64,000 nt of DNA from Phallusia mammillata (lineage: Eukaryota; Chordata; Ascidiacea; Phlebobranchia; Ascidiidae). Position 1 is the first letter of the stretch. Each line of letters opens with the position of its first letter. Under the pieces are notes generated by a model. That model saw only the letters and a program-made list of their open reading frames with translations, did no database searches and had not been told where the DNA came from. The position numbers were made by a program, and so were the translations under genes. Location of the stretch: assembly GCA_003260075.1 (NCBI GenBank), contig QLIY01000873.1:1-64000 (forward strand), given 5' to 3'. Below, one piece after another: positions 1 to 12,973 of the stretch.

Positions 1-599
1 CGTAGCGTCAAGTGCGATGCCCGTTTTATAAGCGACACCACCATGTAGTAATGAATCCGTCCAATGGTTATATGTGAAAATAAAAAATTAAACATAAATC
101 AAACGAGAACCGCAAGGATACACGGCTGGTAATGGAAAATAAAATATGAGCAGTAAAGCAAGTTTGACTTAAAATCACTCAGTAAAAAAGATTCAAAGTT
201 TGTCACAAGATTATTAATTCAAACATACAAGAAATGAAATTTCGCTCACATATTGTAAGGCGTATCAATTATAGAAATTGTTTGGAAATATCTGATTGAT
301 ACTTCCTAATCTTTGTTCCGTTTACAATATTCTCAACAAAAGGTTTTAGGGTTAAAATATTGTACATGATCTTACACCATTTCACGCAAGAAAGTTAATC
401 TCCATAAGTACGTGCTATTTAGATGATTTTTTCAAAAAGATCACAATCTATCGCATAATTTTGTCACAATCGATCATATATAACTTACATATATGATTTT
501 TATGTCATTGATTTCACCTTTTTGATTCACTTTGGTTTATTTTACTTTTATGTACACTATTTTATGTTTCTTTTTGTCTCCTGAGATGTTTAGAAATAT
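1..599. other. AT-rich sequence, nothing recognised
   Basis: No open frame, repeat or RNA signature that I can support. Confidence 0.5.
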
Positions 600-663
600 T
601 GAAATCTACTGAAAAAAGTAATTATATATATTAAGAATTTCAAGTTTTATAAAGCTCTTCTGG

Positions 664-733
<70 letters not shown>

Positions 734-790
734 ATTTTCCGACGTTTCGACGTCCTATACAGGTCGCCATCATAATGGTAAATAACACTA
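600..790 (-). mobile_element. Retroelement tail with hammerhead-like GAAAC motif
   Basis: On the minus strand, ATGATGGCGACC, then TGTATA, then GGACGTCGAAACGTC forms an imperfect stem bounded by a TGATG box and a GAAAC box. The GGACGTCGAAACGT core recurs at 57016-57029. Beyond the G run (665-732) the minus strand reads GCCAGAAGAGCTTTATAAA, a block related to 38897-38925. The homology across three sites indicates a dispersed repeat. Confidence 0.45.
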
Positions 791-1474
791 AATACGACCA
801 GTGCAGTGCATGGTAAACAAAGGACAAAAGAATTAAACGCAAGCACGTCACAACGCAACGAAAACATTGCGCGATATCGAATGATTGGGCCTCAAACTTT
901 TGAGCAGGTGCCTTAGGATTTGTACGTGCATGGTTGTGCATTTAAAGAGCTAATAAAAAATGACTGTGTAATGAAATACAAGCAATATATAGGGGCTATG
1001 GGTATCTATCTACGAAATGCACGACCACACGCGATATAGAAAAGCCATCGATCGTTTGTATGAAAAAGAAGTACGGGATGGTATGCATTCATGTCATTGG
1101 ACAGTTGTTTAAATAATCGGGAGTTAAGGGCTCGCCCTTTAACGAAATTGACCATTTTAATTGTTTGATGAAAAACTTCACGTAATGGAGCAGGGATCGT
1201 TTTAGAAGCCAGCGCATGATAATGAATCATACAGTGAATACTATTCACATTTGGACTTGATTTACTTCCTAACATAGCTGGGGCTCCCTCCGTGCAACAC
1301 CCACATAAGTTTTTCCACAAAATTGAAAGAAGAATCTTTTTTTCAAATATGTCAACAGCCTTCGTAGTTGTTTTGAGACAGGTACAAAAAAAAGCTCCTT
1401 TTCAAATGCGTGTGCAAATGCGTAATTAACAAATACCATTAACTGGGAACACGATGCCACATCAGTAGATTCAT

Positions 1475-3734
1475 GCAGTTGAATCGAAAATTAGCCAAGT
1501 TTATCATCTTAGCGAAACGGAAATGACAAGCGAACACTTCCCAATTTTCATGAGCAGAATGGTTAACGCCATAGAAGGAGGTCGCATTTAGTAAACCTTA
1601 TTGGCTACAAAACACGGTCAAACGCACCTAAAATTAAACGGTTTTTACAAACCAACTTGGAATTGCAGTTAGAAGGGGGGGGGGCTGAGCACCTCGCAGA
1701 TAAAATAACTTTTTGGTTCCAAAACGGGAACGAACTGAGATAAAATTAAACGGATTTTACAAGCCAACTTGGAATTGCAGTTAGAAAATGCTCGAAAAGT
1801 TTCACATTGTTCAGGTTAGCGAAACGGAAGTGACAAGCGAACGTCATACTTGTTTTCATCGGCGCCATGGTTAACGCGATAGAAGAAGGTCGCTTTTCAC
1901 AACCCAACTTGGAATTGCAGTTAGAAAATGCTCAAAAAGTTTCACATTGTTCATGACAGCAAAACCGAAATGACAAACGTATACAATTCTTATTTTTGTA
2001 GGCACTACCGGCAAAGCGATAGAATAGTTCGCTTTCTGTATACCTTGTTAGCTCTAAAACACGAACAAACAGAAATAAAAATAAACGGTTTTCACGAGTC
2101 AACTTTAAATTGCAGTCAGATACGGCTCGCGAAGTTTCAGTTTCTTCAGGTTATCGAAACGGAAGTGACAAGCGAAGGTCATACTTATTTTCACGGACAC
2201 AATGGTTAACGCGATAGAGGGATGTCGCATTTTGTCTACCTTATTGGCTACAAAACAAGAACAAACTGAGATAAAATTAAACTGATTTCATAAGCCAACT
2301 GAAAAATGAAGTTAGAAAATGCTCGAAACGTTTCAGATTGTTCAGGTTAGCGAGACGGAAATTACAAGCGGGCATCATTCCTATTTTCGTAGATGCTGGC
2401 CGTTAAAACGATAGAATAGTTCGCTTTCTGTATACCTTATTAGCTCTAAAACACGAACGAACCGAGATAAAATTAAAAAGGTTGCACGGGCCTACTTGGA
2501 ATTCCAGTTAGAATATGCTCGCAAAGTTTTAGTTTCTTCAGTGTAGCAAAAATGAAATAACATCATATTTATTTCTGCAAACATGACTATTAACGCGATA
2601 GAAGTACCTCGCTGTTACCGTAACTTTTTGGTTCCAAATCACGACCGAACCTAAATAATATTAAACGATTTCATGGTTTACACAAGGTAACTTGGAATTG
2701 CAGTGAGAAAATGCTCAAAAAGTTTCAGATTGTTCAGGTCTGCGAGACGGAAATGACAATCGGACATCATTCTTATTTTCGTAGGAACGACCATTAAAAC
2801 GATAGGATAGTTCGCTTTCTGCATATCTTATTAGCTCTAAAACGCGAACAAACAGAGAAAACGATTTTCACGAGTCAAACTTGGAATTGCATTCAGATAC
2901 TGTTCGCAAAGTTTCAATTTCTTCAGGTCAGCTAAACCAAAATAACTTGATATTAATTTCTCCAAAGACGACCGTCAACGCAACAGAAGCAACTCGCTGT
3001 TACCATAACTTGTTGGTTCGAAAACAAGAACGAACTGAGATAAAAATAAACGGTTTTCACGAGCCAACGTGGAACTGTTGTCAGAAAATGCTCGCAAAGT
3101 ATCAGATTGTTCAGGTTTGCGAAACGGAAATGACACGCGAACACTTATTTTCATCGGCACAATGGTTAACGCGATAGAAGGAGGTCGCACTTAATATACC
3201 TTATTGGTCACGAAACACCAACAAACTGAGATAAAATTAATTGGTTTTCACGAGCCAATTTGAGATTGCATTCACAAACAGTATGTAGAGTTTGCGTATT
3301 TTCACCTTAGCAAAACAGAACTAACTTCATATTTTTCTCTGTGGGCACAACTGTTTGCGCGATTGAAGCAGGTCGCGCAGATTATACCTTGTTGTATCTA
3401 AAACACGAACAAATTAGAATAAAATCAAACGTTTTTTTGCAAGCCAACTGGAATTGCTGTCAAAAATTGCTTGCAAAATGCTGTTTGTTTCTCTCATCGG
3501 AAAAAAGAAATATCAAACCTCATTGTTCGCATAGCACGACGACTCCCGCAATAAAAAAACTCCCTCTTGGCATAACTAACGGGGGGGGGGGGGGGGGGGG
3601 GACACGATCGGATTTAGGTAAAATTAAACGGTTTGCTTTAGTCAACTTGAAATTACAGGTACAAACTGCTGGCCAAGTTTCAAGTTGTTAAACGAAAACG
3701 AAGAACAAACATTCTCACTATGTGTGCAATTGGG

Positions 3735-3775
<41 letters not shown>

Positions 3776-3960
3776 CTTTAACACGAGGATGGTGAGATAT
3801 AAAATCCAACGCATTTCAAAGCTAGAAATATAGTCAATAACTGCATAATCTGCATAATTGTGGTCTTATCTGATTAGCGAAAAGAAACTGTTGCCGCAAG
3901 CCAAGTTACAATTGTAGTCTGAAACAACCTGCAAAGTTGTAGTTAAATCCGATAAAACTT
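1475..3960. repeat. Diverged tandem array, ~190-200 bp monomer
   Basis: A recurrent core (for example gttaacgcgatagaa followed by a gtcgc or ttcgc motif) appears near 1569, 1876, 2019, 2210, 2411, 2595, 2800, 2990, 3170 and 3365, mostly spaced 180-205 bases. Other shared blocks are the aattgcagttagaaaatgctcg and attaaacggtttt types. Monomers differ by many substitutions and small indels, so the array is old. Several short open frames inside it derive from the repeat and are not annotated as genes. G runs at 1675-1684, 3581-3601 and 3736-3775 interrupt it; the last part is very degenerate. Confidence 0.85.
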
Positions 3961-5193
3961 AATCTGTTTACAGTTTCAAATTTCAGTTTGCGGCGATCAG
4001 TTAATCGGAAATAAAAAGTGAACAAAATTAAATGCACAAATGTTTGAAATGAACCATCACTCGGAAATGTTAATGCTGTGTTGTAACGGTATCTAAATTG
4101 TTTGCAGCAATAAAAATGTGCTTACATTGATATATTTTGGAAATAAATATTTCCGATTCTGGAAATTTCGGTTGGAAATATTTGATTGACATTTTCATGT
4201 CTGTTGTTCCGCATCAACAATTCAAACCGAACGGCTCAGAGTTTATTTTTGGAACAGAATCTCACATCATGTCACACACAGGAATTAAATATGCCACATA
4301 ACAACATATTGTTTTGTACGACAATATTTTCTACAAAACAAGAACAAGTCACTCCTTAATATTCCTTCAGTCTGTTTCAGGTGAAAATATGCTGATTTTC
4401 ATTATTCCTATCACACAGAAATATTGAATTATAAAAGTTTCTCATGCTCAAATTGTTTTGCGGGCAAAATTGATTGGATTTATAGCATAATTATTGCATT
4501 CTTAAGTTGTTTTTCGCAAACATTGAAGTATTAGAATCGTGTAGACACGAAAAATAGTCTTTGAATAAACTGGGTTGCACCGGTTTTTCACAATTATTAA
4601 AACGTCAACATGCACCATGCTGAAGTACACGACTTATTTGGAAACCCGCTGTAACCGTGTACATTTATGCTTGTAATATATAGCAATGGTTGACTTCACG
4701 ACTATCGTTATGTTACCGCTTTTGTATTTAGGCATAAAATGCAATGCCATGTCATGAAGGGCCATGGCTGATTGGAACGGCTACCTTGGAAAACAAGCGT
4801 CTAAATTTTTGCTGTTAAACGTGCTGTGGTAAACTGTATGACCCTTGTGTTATGTTTGGCTTCAAAATCTGTGAAGACGGAATCAAAGCAGAAATTTTCA
4901 TTTACGATTTGATTTCAGTAGCTCTGTTTAGACACCTAGTGACAAAGCATAGAGCAAATTCATGTTGTATTCGAAACGACATTGCTATACATTATTGCCA
5001 TAATCGTTGCTTACAAAGTGAGATCTCATAACTGTATAACTGTTGTGTAAGTGAATTATATTTTGGTCGTATAACTGAAGAACGGCCGCCAAAGATATTA
5101 TATTTCGTCCGTCAATGGGCTCATAATGGTTAATAAAAATGATAATCAAATATCGAATGCGAATGTACTTTTCTAGTATTTTGTAGCATAATT
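3961..5193. other. AT-rich unique sequence, nothing recognised
   Basis: Lies between the ~190 bp array and a hAT left end. Only one short open frame, without motif. Confidence 0.5.
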
Positions 5194-5488
5194 CAGGGGT
5201 CCGCAAATAGTGGGTCGCGACCCAAATTTGGGTCGCGAGACCTTCCAGTCTGGGTCGCGAAATATTTTAAATTTCCCATGAATATAAGCATCGCATCTAC
5301 AGTATTAATGAATTTCGGCTTTTTTCAACCTTTTAATCATTATTGCATTGTTACGTATGACTACGTAACTCTGACATACAGTCTATGTAACAATGCAAAA
5401 AGTTAAGCGCACCTATGCAAGCATGCGTTTTCTGATTAGCTGTGTTCTCAACACAGAGCCCACAGTTCTCATTTGTTAGAATAAATAC
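5194..5488. mobile_element. hAT-type element, left end only
   Basis: Starts with caggggtccgcaaatagtgg followed by repeated gggtcgcga/gcgaccc motifs, a layout typical of short non-autonomous hAT elements. It is cut by the N at 5489 and no matching right end follows. Confidence 0.55.
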
Positions 5489-5489
5489 N

Positions 5490-7767
<2,278 letters not shown>

Positions 7768-7768
7768 N

Positions 7769-9060
7769 AAATCGAATATTTTGACCCGATTTTTGAAAAA
7801 AAACCTACGGCTATAGCTTTTCCGTTTTTCGATTTGGGGGGTCAAAAAATCAAAGAAAAATCCGGTTTTCGGTGGGTTTTCGCGGAAATATTGCTGTTTC
7901 AAACCAGTTATGAACGGTTTCTGCCTCATACCGAACCCGAAAACCGGTTTAAACCGGTTTTGAAATTCGAAAATTTGGACGCGATTTTCGAAAAACCGTA
8001 AGGTTGTAGCTTTTCCGTTTTTTTCGATTTTGGGGGGTCAAAATATCGAAGAAAAGTCCGGTTTTCGGTGTGGTTTTGCGAAAATATTCCTATTTCAAAA
8101 CGGTTATGACCGGTTGGACCTCCTGCCGAACCCCCAAACCGGTTTAAACCCTAAGGCTATATGCCTTTCCGTTTTTGAGGGGTTTAAAAAATCGAAGAAA
8201 AATCCGGATTTCGGTTGGTTTTCGCGGAAATATTCCGGTTTCAAACCAGTTATGAACGGTTTCTGCCTCATACCGAACCCCAAAGTCGGTTTAAACCGGT
8301 TTTAAAATCGAATATTTGGACCCGATTTTCGAAAAAACGTAAGGTTATAGCCTTTCCGTTTTTTCGATTTTGGGAGGTCAAAATATCGAAGATAACTCCG
8401 GTTTTCGGTGTGTTTTCGCGATAATATTCCGGTTTTAAAACGGTTATGACCGGTTTCTTTCTCCTGCTGAACCCCCAAACCGGTTTAAACTGGTTTTCGA
8501 AATCGAAAATTTGGACCCGATTTATTAAAAAACCCTAAGGCTATAGTTTTTCTGTTTTTTCGATTTTTTAGGTCAAAAAATCAAAGAAAAATCCGTTTTT
8601 GTTTTCGCGGGAATATTTCGTTTTCAACCAGGTTATGACCGGTTCCTGCCTCCTGCCGAACTTCCAAACCGGTTATGAAAATCTAAAATTTTGACCCGAT
8701 TTATTTTAAAAAAACTAAAGCTATAGCCTTTCCGTTTTTTTCGATTTTGGGGGGTCAAAAAATCGAAGAGAAATTCGGTTTTCGGTTGGTTTTCGACGAA
8801 ATATTCCTGTTTCAAACTGGTTTTGACCGGTTTCTGGCTTCTACCGAACCTCTGAGCCGGTTTGAACTGGAATCGGAAATCCCAAAATTTTGCTCGATTT
8901 TCGATTTTTGTGGGTCAAAAACTTGAAAAAATATCCGGTTTTCGGTGGGTTTTCACCGAAACATTCCAGCTTCAAACTGGTTTTGACAGGTTTCTTCCTC
9001 CTACCGAAACCCTGAACCGTAACCGAAAATTCAGAATTTGAAACCATTTCGGTTTTGTTA
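7769..9060. repeat. ~180-200 bp satellite rich in AAACCGG/CCGGTTT
   Basis: Monomers begin with gaaaatttggacccgatttt-like sequence near 7775, 7970, 8311, 8506, 8688 and 8883; one near 8145 is shortened. Each carries a pyrimidine-rich stretch, a ggggggtcaaaaaatcgaag-like block and one or more copies of accggtttaaaccggtttt, a near-palindrome. Several open frames here are repeat artefacts. Confidence 0.9.
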
Positions 9061-9323
9061 GGTTTTTATGTAGCCTCCTCCCTTTTTTTGGTCTGCTTGT
9101 GATCTCATAGATTAACGGTTTCGTTCAGTCAAAATTCTACAGCCTGTATTTTATTGATTCTTTCTGGCTCCCTTTTTTAACTTATAAGAATCTTGGAACG
9201 TTTACGTGTTGTTTTCCAAACCTCGTGACGTCTTGTTTCGGAAAAAGCAATCCAGTGCTCGAAAGAAAATAAATTTCAAGAAAGAAACACTTGATGTGTA
9301 AGCGCAATCATTACCCCCCCCCC

Positions 9324-9756
9324 AAATATTAAGCACAAAAAGATAGCAAAGCTGCGGCGATTGTTTTTTTACAACACCTGATTTTTTTTTAATTTACAAT
9401 TTCCAATAAATTAGCGTAATGATTTTCCGAAATATAACGACAACCTAACGGAACCAACCAGCGAACCACTTTTTCGTCGCGACCTAGTGTAGTATAGTGT
9501 TCAGGACCGCACAGCTTTCAGTTTTAGTAGGAATAATAATAATAATATTTTAAAAGAAATTGGGCTCCGTTTTTGTTTTAATGAAAATCGTGACATGTTA
9601 ATTTGAACAACGTCACTTTGACAATGACACAAAACCCATTTTATATCAACACATTGTTTCAACACGTTTATAAGTTACTTGATTATGAACTGGTAGATTT
9701 GGTTATCTTAAGGTAGACCTCGGGTTTCAAAAGGTTGGTGACCCCTGTAAAAGGCT
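9324..9756. mobile_element. hAT-type transposon fragment, right end only
   Basis: The block ends with aaaaggttggtgacccctg at 9756, the reverse complement of a CAGGGGTCACCAACC terminus, and abuts satellite sequence at 9757. Internal text such as gtcgcgacctag resembles the interior of other elements in this window. The left part stops at a C run (9314-9323), so its left terminus is not in the assembly. Confidence 0.6.
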
Positions 9757-10450
9757 ATAGACTTTCCATTTTTTCGACTTTTGGGGGTTAAAAAATCGAA
9801 AAAATCCGGTTTTCGCCGGAATATTCCTGTTTCAAACTGGTTTTGACCGGTTTCTGGCTTCTACCGAACCTCTGAGCCGGTTTGAACTGGAATCGGAAAT
9901 CCCAAAATTTTGCTCGATTTTCGATTTTTGTGGGTCAAGAACTTGAAAAAATCCCCCCCCCCCGGTTTTCGGTGGGTTTTCACCGAAATATTCCAGCTTC
10001 AAACTGGTTTTGACAGGTTTCTTCCTCCTACCGAAACCCTGAACCGTAACCGAAAATTCAGAATTTGAAACCAATCCGGTTTTGTTAGGTTTTTATGTAG
10101 TCTCCTCCCTTTTTTTGGTCTGCTTGTGATCCCCCCCCCCCCTCCTACCGAAACCCTGAACCGTAACCGAAAATTCAGAATTTGAAACCATTTCGGTTTT
10201 GTTAGGTTTTTATGTAGCCTCCTCCCTTTTTTTGGTCTGCTTGTGATCTCATAGATTAACGGTTTCGTTCAGTCAAAATTCTACAGCCTGTATTTTATTG
10301 ATTCTTTCTGGCTTCCTTTTTTAACTGATAAGAATCTTGGAACGTTTACGTGTTGTATTCCAAACCTCGTGACGTCTTGTTTCGTAAAAAGCAATCCAGT
10401 GCTCGAAAGAAAATAAATTTCAGAAACACTTGATGTGTAAGTGCAATCAT
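9757..10450. repeat. Second and third partial copies of the AAACCGG satellite flank
   Basis: Sequence 9830-10080 closely repeats 8810-9055, and 10143-10450 repeats 9000-9300 (with the non-satellite flank around tctgcttgtgatctcatagattaacgg). Joins are marked by C runs at 9953-9963 and 10131-10142, and the earlier copy stops at the C run 9314-9323. Copies are near-identical, so these are probably alternative haplotype or read joins. Confidence 0.85.
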
Positions 10451-10646
10451 TTTTGCAACAAATTTGATATTTTCGAACCCTGCTTGTTAATTTGAGTTTG
10501 AACAGATTAGTGAAAAAACACCGTTTGCTTAGTATTAAAAGTTTTAATGATCTAGTATTAAAAGTTTTAATCGGAATACAGTCTGACAAAATTAAGTTAA
10601 AAGAAACAGAAAACACAGAACATACACACGATAACAGGATTATTAT

Positions 10647-12887
10647 TCACGTGAATGAAGTTTGATCAGCCAGATCGCCGTTCACAATCTTGTTAGTCGG
10701 AATTTGCTTTACACCTATCCGTACCATTTCATCTTTAATAGCCTCTGACAGCCTTTTCATTCCCTGTGAAAACAAACACTCCTGAGTTAAGACTGTTTAA
10801 AGCAGATATAGAGCAGTGCGTTTTTCAAACTATTAATTGGGCGATTTCGCTTGCGCAAAACATATTAATTGATAGGCACAAAAGTTTCTTGTTTTCATGA
10901 AGTTTAATATTTCTACTAAACAACTTCAAATCCTACACGCAACCTTCACCTCATCCAACATTTTATCCGTTACGAGAGAATATGAAATCCTGAAGCATGA
11001 ACTTTGCTCATCTGTTGGGGAAAATGTGAATCCAGGGACAACAAGAACTCCTTTTTCAAAAGTTCTTGATTCGAATAGAAAGGAACTGTCTTTGAGATTT
11101 TTTACGCGAATCCAAAGATAAATTCCCGCAGTAGGACAATTCCATTCACAAATTCCTGAAGCACATTGTTAAAAACCCGAAAATCAAAACAACACAAGCA
11201 AACAGATTGACCCAATTTACAAAACACAATAAAATAATCAGTGTGAAAATGTCGTCATGTATAGGCAATATTTATTATCTGTCTAAGTTTAAACAGAAAA
11301 AGTCGGGTTCCGAAGTCCTCTTCAGAAATTTTTTTTTTCCCGCAACAGCTGATTTTACCTTAAGATTAAAACTCGGTTAAACGGGATTCGGTAAATCCAA
11401 TTTTTTCGCCCAAATCATAGAAAAAACTCGAAGTAAAATTGAGTTGTGATGTGGTAAGACTGGAACCTAATCCGGATCTTCGCTTTTTCGGACAAGTTTT
11501 TTTTAGGGGGGTCTATTGTTTATTTTACATTACCTCTCATTTAAATGTGTTTTGAATGCTTTAGTTTATCAATATAATCTTCTCCTGTAGCAGAAGTAAT
11601 TAAATACCTGTCAGCCACTTGGTGGCAGCCCGTTGCGCAAGGTCTCTTTTGTTTTTGTAGAAGCTTTGAATTTTTGCGATGTGCTTGAAAAAGCCTTCGG
11701 CGCCCCAAAGATCAAATATACCTCTCGTCATGCTCTAAAAGATGTTATCTATGTCACTTTAATAATGATTTTCAATGCATTGAATCAGTCATAGCGATCT
11801 AGCATCTTCACATCACGTTAAACAAACTGCAAATGAAACACTATCCTCTTAAGTTTACTTTTTTAAAGAAACAAAACCGCATTGAAGAAGTCAAGTAATC
11901 GTGAAAAACAATTCCAATGTCACTTGAAATGAGGACAATGAAATCACGTCGCTTACCTGGCTGAAGTGACAAGATGAAAGTGTCAAAGTCGCATGTATGA
12001 TCAGCAACTTTCTTACAAATGGGTAAGCTCCTGAAATCCAACCGACCCGCAATCCGGCGGCTAAAATCTAAAATTCCATTAAAATAAGGAAGGATACATT
12101 TCTAAAAACATAGAATCAGCATCTCTCTTTACCAAATACTTATGTGCTTAGTATTATGTTTCATATGTTTAATGCGACTTTGGTGTGGTACACCAGGCCA
12201 TTCAAGGCGTAATTCAAACCCATAGCCGGATAGGATTTTGGCGTTTTTCTAGCTCATGGCCGCATGGAATGCTTAGGAGATCGGCTTGGTACGGTATAAC
12301 GCCTCTAACAAACCTGCGTTCTGTGAGTTATGCATTAACTAATCGCTAAAGTCCACGAAGTCTACTAGCTGATCCCAGTTATGAAATTATGTTCATAGTT
12401 GTTTTAAGTAGTAATTAAAGCATTGGTCTTTTTTTCATGTTTGAAGATATTCGAATCAGTAACCTTGGATGTTGAATCAATTCTAAGAACTCTTCCATCT
12501 TCGTCAATCGACTGGTAACTTGCAACAAGTTGCTATATAAAATGGGAAAGTAATACTTTTATGACATCGTATGCTACAAGGTATTTACAAGGACACTTTA
12601 ATATTATTCGTTCGATTGTAAAACTCGGATCAGTGTCTTAACTCTGTGTGGATAAAATACTTTATTTCTGTCGTTCTTATGAATACTTATTGTTGGATAA
12701 CTACATTACGGGTGACAATTGTCACACGAAAAAACTCTTTATACCAGGGGTCGGCAACCTTTTTCTACTGCGGACCGGTTTTGAAACTGAAACTTTAGTG
12801 CGGACCGGTCTTCAAAAAACTACAAATATTTAGCAATGGAATCACAAATTAGTTTATCATCCCAGGGATACGTGAGAAAATTGTTTT

Positions 12888-12973
<86 letters not shown>

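Noticed and set aside
606-941. Open frames with poly-Pro or poly-Gly stretches (also near 6486, 12836 and 32474-32988)
   Set aside because: They are created by G or C homopolymer runs that look like encoded gaps.
1928-3691. Three frames of about 93-116 codons in the 5' array
   Set aside because: They repeat the same monomer text and are broken by stops and indels in neighbouring monomers; repeat DNA explains them better.
10897-11121. 74-codon plus-strand frame
   Set aside because: It is antisense to the penultimate aminotransferase exon.
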